From positions 1-29,605 of the IMG/VR virus record IMGVR_UViG_3300025133_000452: DNA of 29,605 bases. One strand, given 5' to 3'. Below, piece after piece: positions 11,001 through 19,786 of this stretch. The position numbers and the translations under genes were made by a program. The notes beneath the pieces are model-generated. The model did no database searches and had not been told where the DNA came from. It worked only from the letters and a program-made list of their open reading frames with translations. Position 1 is the stretch's first letter. Every line of letters begins with the position of its first letter. This DNA comes from a virus.

Positions 11001-14000
11001 TGATTTCACTCCGTCTTTTGGACGTCGCCCATATGACGTCTTTAGAAAAATATCTCTAGAACATATTTCGGGGAACCGCCACGCTTTCCGCATCGCCGGG
11101 ATCAAAGAGATAAGAGAGTTCGTATATGAAGAAATAATATATCCAAAAGATATCTACACCTATTTGTCGGGCACAAGAGAAAGGCTATCATTCCAGAATA
11201 ACTTCTGGAGGGATGACGACACAGATACTGCTTCGGCTTCGACCATTGCCGCAATGTCAACCATGAGCGACGTTTTAACAAATTCTTCATCATATAATCC
11301 AGAATCCCCCAGGATTATTCTTGAACATGCCAACTCGCAAGGATATGTTTATCTAAGAAAAGAACAGGAGCCCCATACTCCAACTACAATTCCAGGTGGT
11401 AATGGATCTGGATCAATTTGGCCAATGGATTCATTTATTTACGCCAGATATATGGCATCCCTTGATGGTGATAGCACGATGGCATATGCTTCGGTTTTGC
11501 CGGCTGGAGAATTAATGTCTACCCTATATGGCGGGATGCAGTGGAATGGTTCAGCTTCAGCTACTCCAGCCCTCACTAGCTCTGGGGACATAAGGTCGGC
11601 GCAATATGTTTATAATATTCCTACTGTAACGTCTGCGAACAAACTTGAAGCTCGCTCTCCGGGCGGTGCCACAACCCGCCCTGCCTGGACAGCCGGACAA
11701 AACAGGAAGACTGTTGCAGGAACAAGTAGAGGCGATAGTCTAACCTCCCGGTATCCGTTTTACAATACATATGATGAATTTGCGAGCGATATAAGGGCAG
11801 CAGGGCAAGATTATACGATAATCCCAGAATACAGGGCTAGTGAACATGTTGTCTCTAGAATTTCTGCTGATGAGGGTCTTGATAGTTTCAATCTTGCACT
11901 GTTCGGCATCACCGGCTCAAGTCATTTGAGCAGTTCTACCCAAACAGGGTCTTACGAAAGACCAACTCAGAGCGCCGGACCAAATACAGCTTGGATCACT
12001 GATCCTTCTTTTATTGAGCGGTTTGGCTCAACAGAACTTTTTACCTATCTTGATGATGTTATGAGAAGAGACTCAAGTGCAAATGGATCACCAGCCAATT
12101 TGAGACTAACGGCAAAAACAGTTCAAAAATTGCTTCCATATGATGGGTTTTACCCAATGCACAGAGCTACACAGATAGCCACATTATTTTCACAGTCAAT
12201 GAGCCCGGCAACAACCTTTACTGGAGCATTTACCGGCAAGCGACAGTGGCAAAATGTTTTGAAACCATTTTTTGCACCGGGCATATTATTCAATTCGATA
12301 AAATCAGGAATTGCAGTCGATCACCCTGTTCGGGGTAAACACCCCGGTTGGACAGCAGGAACAAATAGCTGGGATGATCAATATAACTCAACGGGTGCTG
12401 ATACTTTGGCCGGCTGCCTAAGTGGAGCGATAGCTTCCGCTTCTCCTTCTTTACCACTATATATTCTCAGGAGCCAAGAAACCCCTAATGACTCTTCGAA
12501 CATGTACTGGTATAGACGCCAACGCTTTGAGTCGATTTTAGACCCAATTGGGCATATATACGCTCCTTCCTATACATATCTCAATGATGATATCAATCCA
12601 GATTTGCGTATGGACGCCACAGGATCGATAAATAGGGATGGAGCCTTAGAAAAGAAATATGTAGAATATAAGAGTGGTATCGGTAACTTTATGGGTGCCG
12701 TTCCGGAGTTCTTCTTAGAGGGACAACAAATGTCCAAACTCGTCAGCAACGTCCCTGACCCAAATCACATTACGGTGGAAGATGGTAAAACATATGTAAT
12801 GGAAGTTGTTCTTCGGAAAACCGCAAATTTCAATATGTATAGCAATCCTTATGCTTTCGGTGTTCCAACTTCAACAGGATCAGTTGATTGGGATTCCCCA
12901 GCCCTGGCTGGGCGAGTACCTGCGGGTGCAGATTGGCCGTTACATCGTGGTGAATTTGCTCCCTTTACCCCTCCTTATTTTTACGGCGATTCTGTCGCAC
13001 AAATAATATATAAGCCCGATAGCACAACTTTTGAATCTGGACATTTGCCGGCACCAGGAGTGGTAAGCCTAAAAGAAATTGTGTCACACATAAAAGGACC
13101 AGACTTTTCGGATTCTAAAATAAATTATTATAATTCTAATGATCACTTGTATGACCAATTTATAGATCCAGATACAGCCCCCACCCGTCGTCCAGATTAT
13201 GAATGGAACCGAGCCTGGCTGAATAAGATGAATATTTCTGCTAGCGTGGTATTAACAAACGAATATGATGCTATTATAGATGAATCATTCAATCTGAACC
13301 AGTGGGTTATTATGCCCAAGTGGGAATCCCCAATCTTAGATTTCCCCAGAGAGGACACAACTACGACTAGCGACTTATATAACTTCTCTTCTTCAGTCGG
13401 GAACGGAACATACAATTCAGGCTCAGGCACCGTGGATAAAACCTATGGGATGTGGCACCAATATGGGATTGAACCACAAATTGGAGAGGGCGTTAAATTA
13501 ATGGTCCGAGGGCTTCCCTCTGATTCAGTATTAAGGACAAGAACAAACCTTGTCTCCTCTGCTGCCGCCGCCACAGCCGAAGCCTCACTAATAGCGTTTG
13601 CGGATAATGGAAAATCTACATACGCTGTTGGTGATTGGGCATATGATCCAAGTTTGGACAACTATATATTATTTACAGTGAAGCGGTCAGCCTCGGTAAC
13701 ATATGCAATTGTCTTGAACAACGGCTCCAGTCCTTCGAGCTTATCCATAACGGGCGTGACAAATATAGATGTAGATATTTCCTCAGCCTCGAATGGTGCA
13801 GATGTTATAACTTCAATAGTGTCTGCTTTAGGAAGTATTGCTAATACAACTATCGAAACGACAGCACCACCCGGATCTCCATCAATTGATGGAGGCACCA
13901 TAACAATCACTAACACTAATGATGGTCCCGTCACTGATGTTTCGGTTGGCGCAGTGTATACTGTAAACTCAACTCAAGCGGTAACAGTTTCAACTCCAAT

Positions 14001-15342
14001 CCAAGGAACTGATGCCGGAACGGCATTAACTGCAACAGATCAGACATTGTTTAGTAGTGTTTCTGACGATAGCCTGGGGGATTTAGCTGCCCTGCTTGGG
14101 TTTACTTCCTCTCAAACAGAAAGAGAAGAACCAACATATAATACTGCCGACGAAAAAGTCCAGGAAACAATTAGGATCGAAACAGGTGGAAAGTCAGTTC
14201 GATTAGGAAAGCTAGCTAGCAAAAAAACGGTATATGAAGCAATCGCCGCCATTCCATATTATCTTAGCGGAGATGAACCAAATCAGAAACCTAACTTTAT
14301 CAGAATACCTCCTGTCTCTGGTAATCACACATTTGGTCCCGAAGTATTAAAGCTTATAAGCAAAATGGAAAGATATAATTTGCCACCGGCTTTACAGTAT
14401 AATTTAGATCGACTTAAAACACACGGCACCGAATCTTTGAATAGGGAAGATGGACCAGTAGCTTGTTATCTGTTTGAGTTCAAAATAGACCTCTCTAAGC
14501 AGGACTTAGCAGATATTTGGCAAGGAGTAATGCCGGAACAAAGTGTCCGTATGCTGGGCAAAAAAGGAGAAAGAACAGTCTATGGGATAGACCACACTTT
14601 GGTATACGATCACCCCTACGACCAAGACAGTGCTCAGTTTGGGGAAAGGCTTGATAGTAGGTTAAAAGATTTGATGGATGTTCAAGAGGGTTTTGAAGAG
14701 ACCGCTAATTCTTTCAGACCAGAAATACAGTGGTTAGTTTTCAAGGTAAAACAAAAAGGAATAGGCTCTTATCAAGAAATGATTACAAGAGAATTGACAC
14801 CATATATGTCAGGAGAAGATTCTACATCAAGCATAGCATCAGCAACATCGCAGTCTGAAAATATTGCAGAGAGGGGCTATAACTGGCCTTATGATTACTT
14901 CTCTTTTGTTGAAATGGCGAAAATAGAAGGACAGGTACGTTTTAGACCTCACGCCGGCCATTTAAAGGGCTTCACGGCTGAGTATCATTCTCCAGGTATT
15001 GCTGGCGGGATTGGATCTGTCACTACAGCGGAATTTGCCCCCGACGATAACGCCGATACAGAACAGGAAACGGGGGAAATTCCTCCACAACAACAAGCAG
15101 AAGAACGATATAACGGCATCGCTAGGAGTCGTTATATTGGACAAACTAATACCGTGAGTGGTCATAGTCACAAATACATACTAGACAGGAACAAGGATGG
15201 TCGAGCCTTGCCCGCCGATGGTACAGATGGACATATACATCAGGTTCTTGACGGTCGTGTGCAACTCTTCGGGTGGACAAGTGATATGGAAGAGGGGGCG
15301 GAACCCGTTTACCTAGCTCATCGCCACCACATTCGGTTTTGA
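5044..15342 (+). CDS. Giant 3432-residue baseplate/tail structural protein with LamG-like domains
   Basis: An intact 10.3-kb reading frame. Visible parts are: residues 1-150 mixed; about 150-400 a LamG/concanavalin-like sandwich (WHHYAFVLG near 281, SLDEFRVWKDK near 350, LGLYYKFNEG near 394); about 560-625 a helical segment with LYKSKGTAKSFRNLVRCYGV (KGT at 603-605), reminiscent of the P2 gpI wedge-tail family; about 660-945 a second LamG-like region (RIYVGAQRTN near 881); about 1040-1170 helices; then long Ser/Thr/Tyr-rich beta regions; about 2840-3000 a low-complexity Ig-like insertion; and a C-terminal block with NWPYDYFSFVEMAKIEG. The last 60 residues contain HSH (3374-3376), HIH (3397-3399) and HRHH (3426-3429). 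No strong Shine-Dalgarno precedes it and it abuts the previous stop, so reinitiation is likely. By position it could replace T4 gp7/gp10-type wedge components; the LamG regions suggest sugar contact. The boundaries are read by eye. Confidence 0.85.
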   Translation: MSIKKLFDSRQTRKTGKILAPGKDSNFAGQVESSDQVKAALADKYEFIPGIDYSDPENFVKFGSAYKYYVDALGYIADYYPYDGTSKEKIEFKTGLNPLEKYLLDQEYPTSTGYANMGSPYGARGSQSSTTGYYAASAEFIHIKGGPNASSKLKADGTPDFKDETANVFYTGSAYGRRSNNLEFGGASGSTVEFFFKKSTFSTATSTREVVYDAWNGIASGTNGHGRFTIEVKSGSLGGDPDVVNSFFITYQHNLSGTMKGVFRAAVPVTSSGASLADGNWHHYAFVLGTSGSTTSIDVYKDGTCYGSQITTGSNIVHEVTGAIEARVGALITAPSGTSVPAGYGKLSASLDEFRVWKDKRNSEEIGRNWFTNIYGGSNTTTDKLGQSLGDTNLGLYYKFNEGITGVDSTDSVVLDYSGRISNGDWTGFTSGSSRNTGSALVSSSASSFETEDPVVRKNHPDYTSKKSSLTEKGRSHDYQNNASLFYSMPDWIINEDSETNNELYKLTQIMGSYLDTLYSQTSHLLKVGDISYTSGSDKPFPYNERLLQSMGFETPELFSNASLLSHFLQKDDKRQMELKLHNIKNEIYKNIYNNLAYLYKSKGTAKSFRNLVRCYGVGEELFKINTYVNNETYKLDQDENNSVGWYLPGTSVKKYVDMTGLANEADISGSIFQYPDSSNGDSYGFISGNVNLDSYAFTLEAEVFFPRKPEPGDQNYPSFPNVSSSLFGFHTPSVTDPTSAVTTWHASNYGLQVYAVHTTGTFSEVPNPIEASRDAYFVVKNSAGTTLLTSSVFTNVYDNKAWKFALSLRPTKYPLAEDTTGTTLAGAEKYTLELYAVNSIVGEKQESLSGSAEAIAAGNPGLTASLSYTDGSNILTSAKRIYVGAQRTNFTGSLIAAYGATDIRASGIRYWNTYLPSGTVDLHAYDLDSYGLKHPYRNSYLFESNDPGVFIPEIQTLALNWDFITVSGSNASGEFTVSDFSSGSDGTTYEGNYQGATFSKQNLKHHTGKGIGFQSGSTPAKKEYVYSGKQRLPEQIYPEDMVEVKNSDEETFTRDSRPYRFFFAVEKSMYDAISREMLEMFASIEDFNNLIGEPINKYRLRYKDMEKLREIFFRRIGNTPDLDKYLDYYKWLDSSMGVMIEQLFPASAQVAENVRVMVENHVLERNKIRHQYPVLEPRPADPEAGLRGSGCDNLYGWKFNHAPITANQNTNCGWWHNRAERTHSTLAVGVPAAVQTARNTLLGNTHLLPSPYRNTGERTPFGSTKFVCLEAAYIGDYIGGVNQEINKIRNVSPFIFDNFELVDKCDAPDLLAMTSVAQSRIEDGQQKTIALEIKATIYAENVGDDIEVTFSQAGSTNFNWNATGGTAGVGLLTISADFASGIKPSSLAAAFSGDAVQLLTLSDAGDDTHFDDVPLVGKTFTLSAIRRKRKVNFRTTKDGKTYPGDLMSPFSLYSSSVNTGYRATLVAGGLAYQDLSNIHEDSYHSTQYEVPMQGPFAKQHVGGLIYRNNKALLEQNPKLRGEGFTLAVAGAVGTVGDITLQSTVPKGQYYRGLVAKSPLNIANILTTTASAGEQSSSSYAETGPPGSFTTTVRVLGNYTKNYEVVHTQDRSINNLNLRDNTSDYDVTGIASPYLGGLVDYEVPHQKSTYIPNKTVFVERFAAPGGIDTNTPAFMDVTSQQFSANNALPFRNLGVRNPLKELLKTQQTWGGFTKGVYPDVITAGHATLEELNTGSYTVPVASFHKTQRNMLTRIKMAVTPFVKTASIADNEFVTHPIPQADRYHWFQSINKNDLNYKPYDTQSPARTTYAIFVDHESKYPETFGRHGVYLPATSSLSVGEHAKLDSKDYRESDDTAGMLMVTNTKGEKVFRWSGDSVFPIWKVLRTGETELGRVPRESNTYTRYEVTAGEPALGNFTSSARSVNDYSASYRAAPVTSKHRPMLHFTNAYVGSAAEDISGSFTNVSFKYTYGNEFQGFAHSGMNEYLDFTPSFGRRPYDVFRKISLEHISGNRHAFRIAGIKEIREFVYEEIIYPKDIYTYLSGTRERLSFQNNFWRDDDTDTASASTIAAMSTMSDVLTNSSSYNPESPRIILEHANSQGYVYLRKEQEPHTPTTIPGGNGSGSIWPMDSFIYARYMASLDGDSTMAYASVLPAGELMSTLYGGMQWNGSASATPALTSSGDIRSAQYVYNIPTVTSANKLEARSPGGATTRPAWTAGQNRKTVAGTSRGDSLTSRYPFYNTYDEFASDIRAAGQDYTIIPEYRASEHVVSRISADEGLDSFNLALFGITGSSHLSSSTQTGSYERPTQSAGPNTAWITDPSFIERFGSTELFTYLDDVMRRDSSANGSPANLRLTAKTVQKLLPYDGFYPMHRATQIATLFSQSMSPATTFTGAFTGKRQWQNVLKPFFAPGILFNSIKSGIAVDHPVRGKHPGWTAGTNSWDDQYNSTGADTLAGCLSGAIASASPSLPLYILRSQETPNDSSNMYWYRRQRFESILDPIGHIYAPSYTYLNDDINPDLRMDATGSINRDGALEKKYVEYKSGIGNFMGAVPEFFLEGQQMSKLVSNVPDPNHITVEDGKTYVMEVVLRKTANFNMYSNPYAFGVPTSTGSVDWDSPALAGRVPAGADWPLHRGEFAPFTPPYFYGDSVAQIIYKPDSTTFESGHLPAPGVVSLKEIVSHIKGPDFSDSKINYYNSNDHLYDQFIDPDTAPTRRPDYEWNRAWLNKMNISASVVLTNEYDAIIDESFNLNQWVIMPKWESPILDFPREDTTTTSDLYNFSSSVGNGTYNSGSGTVDKTYGMWHQYGIEPQIGEGVKLMVRGLPSDSVLRTRTNLVSSAAAATAEASLIAFADNGKSTYAVGDWAYDPSLDNYILFTVKRSASVTYAIVLNNGSSPSSLSITGVTNIDVDISSASNGADVITSIVSALGSIANTTIETTAPPGSPSIDGGTITITNTNDGPVTDVSVGAVYTVNSTQAVTVSTPIQGTDAGTALTATDQTLFSSVSDDSLGDLAALLGFTSSQTEREEPTYNTADEKVQETIRIETGGKSVRLGKLASKKTVYEAIAAIPYYLSGDEPNQKPNFIRIPPVSGNHTFGPEVLKLISKMERYNLPPALQYNLDRLKTHGTESLNREDGPVACYLFEFKIDLSKQDLADIWQGVMPEQSVRMLGKKGERTVYGIDHTLVYDHPYDQDSAQFGERLDSRLKDLMDVQEGFEETANSFRPEIQWLVFKVKQKGIGSYQEMITRELTPYMSGEDSTSSIASATSQSENIAERGYNWPYDYFSFVEMAKIEGQVRFRPHAGHLKGFTAEYHSPGIAGGIGSVTTAEFAPDDNADTEQETGEIPPQQQAEERYNGIARSRYIGQTNTVSGHSHKYILDRNKDGRALPADGTDGHIHQVLDGRVQLFGWTSDMEEGAEPVYLAHRHHIRF

Positions 15343-15386
15343 TAAGATTGACCGAAATAATATTGCGGACAAAGGATACTTAGTAT

Positions 15387-16274
15387 ATGGCTAACTTTTT
15401 CAATAAAAAACAGGATGTCTTGGAAATACAGCTAACCAGGCACGGAAAGGTAATGTATTCTAAGGGAGATTTTAATCCGGAATATTATTCTTTTTATGAT
15501 ACAGATATCATATATGATGGGAAATATGCTGGGATCACAGAGATACAGAACGATATCATAACTCGTATTAAAAATGCAACGAGCACAAAGGCAGGTTATA
15601 AATTCCAGACAATCGATACCAAGCAACGCCAAGCTGACCATATATATAAACGCCCACTTGGGAACAGTCAATTGACTAAAAATAAGGCTCCTGCTTGGAG
15701 AGTTAGTCCTATCGACAATTCTCAGCCAATTACAGGCTCGGTCGATAATTCTACGCCCAATATCAAGTATAAGGGTGCTGGATCTGAATATACTGGTAAC
15801 ACAATGAGTTCAAACATTTGGCACGACCAAAAGATTCCAGAAATGAATTTCGATGTGGAATTTACATATGAGTACGACGGCGACTCACTTGAGGGTTCTC
15901 AAATTGTAAGTATTAACGAAGAGGAAAGAGTTCTTTTGTTGGTTGAAGAAAAAAATGTTCTTGATAAAAGACTAGCAAATTTTGAGATAGAAGTTTTTAT
16001 GGAAATTGACGCAAATGCAACTAATTTTTCTGATCACTGGAAGCAATTACAATTTATCAATCGCTCACTTGTTTCTGAGGAGAATATAATTTCCCTATTG
16101 AATGAGGCAGATAGTGAAATATTAGAGAATATCCCTCCCTTGACAGAAGATATAGTGGAATATTGGATAGACCTTCGGGTCGATGATGAGATTATAGAGA
16201 GATCAACTCAGGATACATCAATTCAGGAGATATATCGTCGAAATATAAGTCCCACAGGGGAGGTATGTGACTGA
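15387..16274 (+). CDS. Conserved-type virion structural protein with 'LT-x-x-G' N-terminal module
   Basis: A 295-residue protein whose family I cannot name. The N-terminus (residues ~9-50) reads VLEIQLTRHGKVMYSKG followed by F-x(4)-YSFYDTDIIYD. This resembles the start of the 361-residue protein at 23168 (LTDTGRKLLARG ... F-x-F-x-D-D-E-I-x-Y), suggesting a shared module. The middle contains a Ser/Asn/Gly-rich stretch, and the C-terminal third is acidic and helical (NEEERVLLLVEEKNVLDKRL). AAAGGA lies about 10 bases before the ATG. The stop overlaps the next start as TGATG. It sits between two very large virion proteins, so a structural role in the baseplate or tail is the best inference. Confidence 0.75.
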   Translation: MANFFNKKQDVLEIQLTRHGKVMYSKGDFNPEYYSFYDTDIIYDGKYAGITEIQNDIITRIKNATSTKAGYKFQTIDTKQRQADHIYKRPLGNSQLTKNKAPAWRVSPIDNSQPITGSVDNSTPNIKYKGAGSEYTGNTMSSNIWHDQKIPEMNFDVEFTYEYDGDSLEGSQIVSINEEERVLLLVEEKNVLDKRLANFEIEVFMEIDANATNFSDHWKQLQFINRSLVSEENIISLLNEADSEILENIPPLTEDIVEYWIDLRVDDEIIERSTQDTSIQEIYRRNISPTGEVCD

Positions 16275-19200
16275 TGGACATTAGTTATGAAGAATCTTAC
16301 CTAGAAGACGCAGTAGAAAATTGTACAACATTTGATGACCTGACTCCGGATGCTAAATTTAAGCGTGTTGTTTTAGATTTAAATCAAGAAGGGAGTGCAA
16401 ACAGCAGAGTCTTTCTTTGTTTTAGCGAAGTAATATCCAAACCGGACGCTAAGGTTTGGTTTGATCTTATCGATGATCGTGGATATGCAGGATTGAGAAT
16501 TAGAATAATTCAAAGCACAAATAGACAACTAACCTCAACTTTATATAATTTGTCTCAATATATCAATGAAGATAAAACAACAGTCCCAGATATACAATTA
16601 CCGCTTGGATATTGGTCGCTGCTTGCACCAAAATTGGATCTTCGCCTGGCACCGGGCGTCAAAGTATTTGATAAATCAATCAAAGAAATGATCGCAGAAG
16701 AAGATCCAGGGGAAAGAACTTATATAACACAAGAAGAAGAAAATGCCTCAATCATAAAATCATTTGATTTCAGCGCACTTATGGGAACAGAGACTAGTTC
16801 TCAGTTTGTTTTAGCTAGAGATGACGAGCCTGAGCATCTTTCATATTTCGCTTTTGCATATTTGGATATGGAAGAAGTCGCCGCCGAATATGGGATTGAC
16901 ATAAACCAAGATCTCGATGTTTATAAATTTCCATATGGGCAAATAAGTTTCATAAATGTCCTTGGGGATTATAGTTTAAATCCGGAAGTAAAATCCGGAC
17001 CCGGAAGATCGCTTTTGTGCGATTTCCGAAATCTAAGAAGATTCAGAGACGAAGCATCTGTTGATGGAATTTTTAAGGATACCTATAGCGAAATAAGGAA
17101 TTCGGTCTCCGGATTGATTGGATTGTCAAAAGAAGAAACGAATAGACTCTTGGGAGAACGAGGGCACTTTACGGAATTATTTCACACAAAAGACCAGCAA
17201 GATAATATACGATTTTTGTTTGGTATGGACATGGGAACGTTTGCTAGTAAGAATTGTGTCTACCCTTTGCTTCTTGGAAGTAACAAATTGGTTGAAATAG
17301 CCACAGGAAACTCGGAGTCATCAGTATTTGAGTTAAAAGACATGAGGATGAGAAAAATAAGGCTAAAAGATTCTTCCTTGCTCAACACAGGGCTTGGGGG
17401 AGATACTAGTTTAGAGATTTTCTCTGAAGATTCTGATTATAGTTATGTCGGTGCCTGGGGAGACTTTGCAAATCCAATTCGTAAAGAGGGAAAACTAAGG
17501 GCGATAGAGGCGCAGATTCAGAGGGATACGGACACAAACAAAGTTAGCTTTTTTTGTGGCAAAGATAATTTAGAGAAAAATCCGACAGAACCAGGGAAAT
17601 ACCTTTATCGGATAGAAACCACTTTCCTAGATCACTCCCCAGAGATAATCAAGAAGTTAGTATTTAAACTGGACAGACAAGTTGAGATCATCAGACAAGC
17701 GCATATGCAGATTGCTGGACGCCATGTTTTTAATGATGACTTTGTAAGAGGGGAAGACAAGCCTGGAGCAATAGCCACCAGAACAACCGGCGGGTATTTT
17801 CTCAAGGAAGAGGGAAGTACATTAGTTAGTCAACAGGAAGCCTTTGGCAATCTGAGGGCTGTAATCGAAGCTCCGGCTACGACTATAGCGGAGATTGCGG
17901 AAGAAATAGCAATTTTTGCTGGGATTACTAGACAGGACACCAGGATCACTCTTAGGTCATTTATTCTGAGTTTGCTAGATACCCTAAGTCCAGATGCCTC
18001 AGGCGAGGTTATGTCTTCTCTAACAGAAATGGCAGACTTGGGTTCATATTTATCAAGACAATTGAGAAATTCAATCAAACGTGCTTTGGTAGAATTTACA
18101 AGCGACGATTACCAGGGTGATTTGGGTTCGGGCACATCCGCTAACGTTGTAGGTGGAAAACGATTCATCAAAGACACTCACGACTTTCGAAGTGTCGTAA
18201 AAAACCACAAAACACACCAAACAGGAATTGATTTACTTTCTTGGTGGGACACACGAGGCGAAGGGTATGGCATAAAGACGTATAGTTATGATTTTTATAC
18301 CCAACGATTAGAGGGCGAAATATCCAAATTCTATCGGAACGCAAGCAGAAACCAAGCTCATACATTCTCCAATTTGTGGTCATACTTGACACCCGCTAAA
18401 ATTAACATAGCAGGAAGAAAGCCTCTGAGCCCCTATGTCTTTGCTACCAACCCTAATCACGACACATATTCATATGAAAAATATGCAGATTTACAAGCAG
18501 ACCTCTATGATTATAAATTCAATTTGTCTTCTATTCCAAAATATGAAGTCCATCAGCCCTCCTACTCAGGGCACGACCCAAATGAAGATAGAAACCCCCC
18601 AGAACACTATACAAATAAAACGATCACACAACTTCTAAATCACCATTGTGAAATAGAAGTAGATGCAGTTGAAAAAACTTATATTATAGGAGAACAAGAA
18701 AATCTTCCAAAGTATGACCCTTCTTCTAGATCAGACGGGGGTCACGCTGGTGGTTTGGACCAAATTATGGGGGCAGCGGCTAATACAGCAGATGAATCCC
18801 TACAGAGCGCAGCCGAAGCATCGTTCGGAGACAATTCCAGTTCTGGATATTTTGATAATTATAAAGATACCCAGACAGGAATGTATGGAACAGTCGTACA
18901 AAAAGAGGTTGTCCCGATGGTAACAAGAATATTTTATACCCTAATGGGGGAAATGATATTGACGCCTCATACTGGTGAATATGCTAGTGCAAAGTTCAAT
19001 TCATTTGCTATGGTCGAAGACGAAGTTCTCCCTTACGAAGAAGAAGTCTCTCTTCCGATGCAATTGCGTGCATTGACGGGGATGGACAAATATCGTCCAA
19101 ATATAAACGGTGGGGAAAATCCCACCTACAAACAGCCAAGAATAAAATCAGAACCTTATACCGAAATATTACCCGAAAGATCCATTTCTGCAATTGTGAA

Positions 19201-19786
19201 ACAACAGGGAAATACAGTAGACTTTGCAGAAGTTTATGATATTATGAAAGATCATTCTAAATTTGCACCATTCTGGTACAATTTTAAGCATATTTACGAG
19301 GTGCAATTTTTATCCGGTTATAACGGAAATATTAAAGAGCCAATATGGACTACACTAACATCTCAGGGAATAGGGTACAATTCCGAATCCAAGCCAATCC
19401 TGTGTAGGGTTCAGAGGTATACCAATCAGAGGTATGGTGCTGAATCCCTATCCAGTACAGCCCTACCCATATATAATGAGTATTTCTTTTTAGAAAGTCA
19501 GGGATCAAAAGCCAAATATTCCGGAACAGGTGGCACCGCCGGGGTGGAAATAGAAAAAGGAACATCAAGATCTAGTGGACGCCCCAGCCACACCCATGAG
19601 TATCTTTTTGGAGCAGAAGTAACCGAAAATACTACGATAATCCCTACGCACCGATATTACGAGGCAACTCATAACCACTCAATCGGGAAGAGCGGGGGTC
19701 GAGATTTTGCCTATTGGGCACCGGTAGATCCAGTCAACAACCCACACCTCAAACATTATCATTATTTTCATGACGACGATGGATAA
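16274..19786 (+). CDS. Large virion structural protein with HxH-rich C-terminus
   Basis: A 1170-residue protein with no domain I can name confidently. About residues 530-605 are strongly helical and Ala/Glu-rich (TTIAEIAEEIAIFAGI and onward); the rest is mixed alpha/beta and rich in Tyr, Asn and Asp. The C-terminal 70 residues are histidine-rich: HTH (1106-1108), H1126, HNH (1133-1135), H1158 and HYHYFH (1161-1166), followed by DDDG. HxH pairs of this kind coordinate iron in the T4 gp37 fibre tip, so a metal-binding tip or trimerisation element is plausible. GGGGAGG lies about 10 bases upstream, inside the previous gene, and the TGATG overlap implies coupling. Context points to a baseplate, fibre or tail-tip component. 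Confidence 0.78.
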   Translation: MDISYEESYLEDAVENCTTFDDLTPDAKFKRVVLDLNQEGSANSRVFLCFSEVISKPDAKVWFDLIDDRGYAGLRIRIIQSTNRQLTSTLYNLSQYINEDKTTVPDIQLPLGYWSLLAPKLDLRLAPGVKVFDKSIKEMIAEEDPGERTYITQEEENASIIKSFDFSALMGTETSSQFVLARDDEPEHLSYFAFAYLDMEEVAAEYGIDINQDLDVYKFPYGQISFINVLGDYSLNPEVKSGPGRSLLCDFRNLRRFRDEASVDGIFKDTYSEIRNSVSGLIGLSKEETNRLLGERGHFTELFHTKDQQDNIRFLFGMDMGTFASKNCVYPLLLGSNKLVEIATGNSESSVFELKDMRMRKIRLKDSSLLNTGLGGDTSLEIFSEDSDYSYVGAWGDFANPIRKEGKLRAIEAQIQRDTDTNKVSFFCGKDNLEKNPTEPGKYLYRIETTFLDHSPEIIKKLVFKLDRQVEIIRQAHMQIAGRHVFNDDFVRGEDKPGAIATRTTGGYFLKEEGSTLVSQQEAFGNLRAVIEAPATTIAEIAEEIAIFAGITRQDTRITLRSFILSLLDTLSPDASGEVMSSLTEMADLGSYLSRQLRNSIKRALVEFTSDDYQGDLGSGTSANVVGGKRFIKDTHDFRSVVKNHKTHQTGIDLLSWWDTRGEGYGIKTYSYDFYTQRLEGEISKFYRNASRNQAHTFSNLWSYLTPAKINIAGRKPLSPYVFATNPNHDTYSYEKYADLQADLYDYKFNLSSIPKYEVHQPSYSGHDPNEDRNPPEHYTNKTITQLLNHHCEIEVDAVEKTYIIGEQENLPKYDPSSRSDGGHAGGLDQIMGAAANTADESLQSAAEASFGDNSSSGYFDNYKDTQTGMYGTVVQKEVVPMVTRIFYTLMGEMILTPHTGEYASAKFNSFAMVEDEVLPYEEEVSLPMQLRALTGMDKYRPNINGGENPTYKQPRIKSEPYTEILPERSISAIVKQQGNTVDFAEVYDIMKDHSKFAPFWYNFKHIYEVQFLSGYNGNIKEPIWTTLTSQGIGYNSESKPILCRVQRYTNQRYGAESLSSTALPIYNEYFFLESQGSKAKYSGTGGTAGVEIEKGTSRSSGRPSHTHEYLFGAEVTENTTIIPTHRYYEATHNHSIGKSGGRDFAYWAPVDPVNNPHLKHYHYFHDDDG

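Noticed and set aside
12331-12346. Perfect 6-bp hairpin (CGGGGT, loop AAAC, ACCCCG)
   Set aside because: It lies inside the giant coding sequence with no U-tract and no nearby gene boundary, so there is no support for a terminator or regulatory role.
5044-15342. The possibility that the giant frame is an artefact of joined or frameshifted genes
   Set aside because: The frame is uninterrupted, composition is similar throughout, and distinctive domain-like segments occur from beginning to end without a break.
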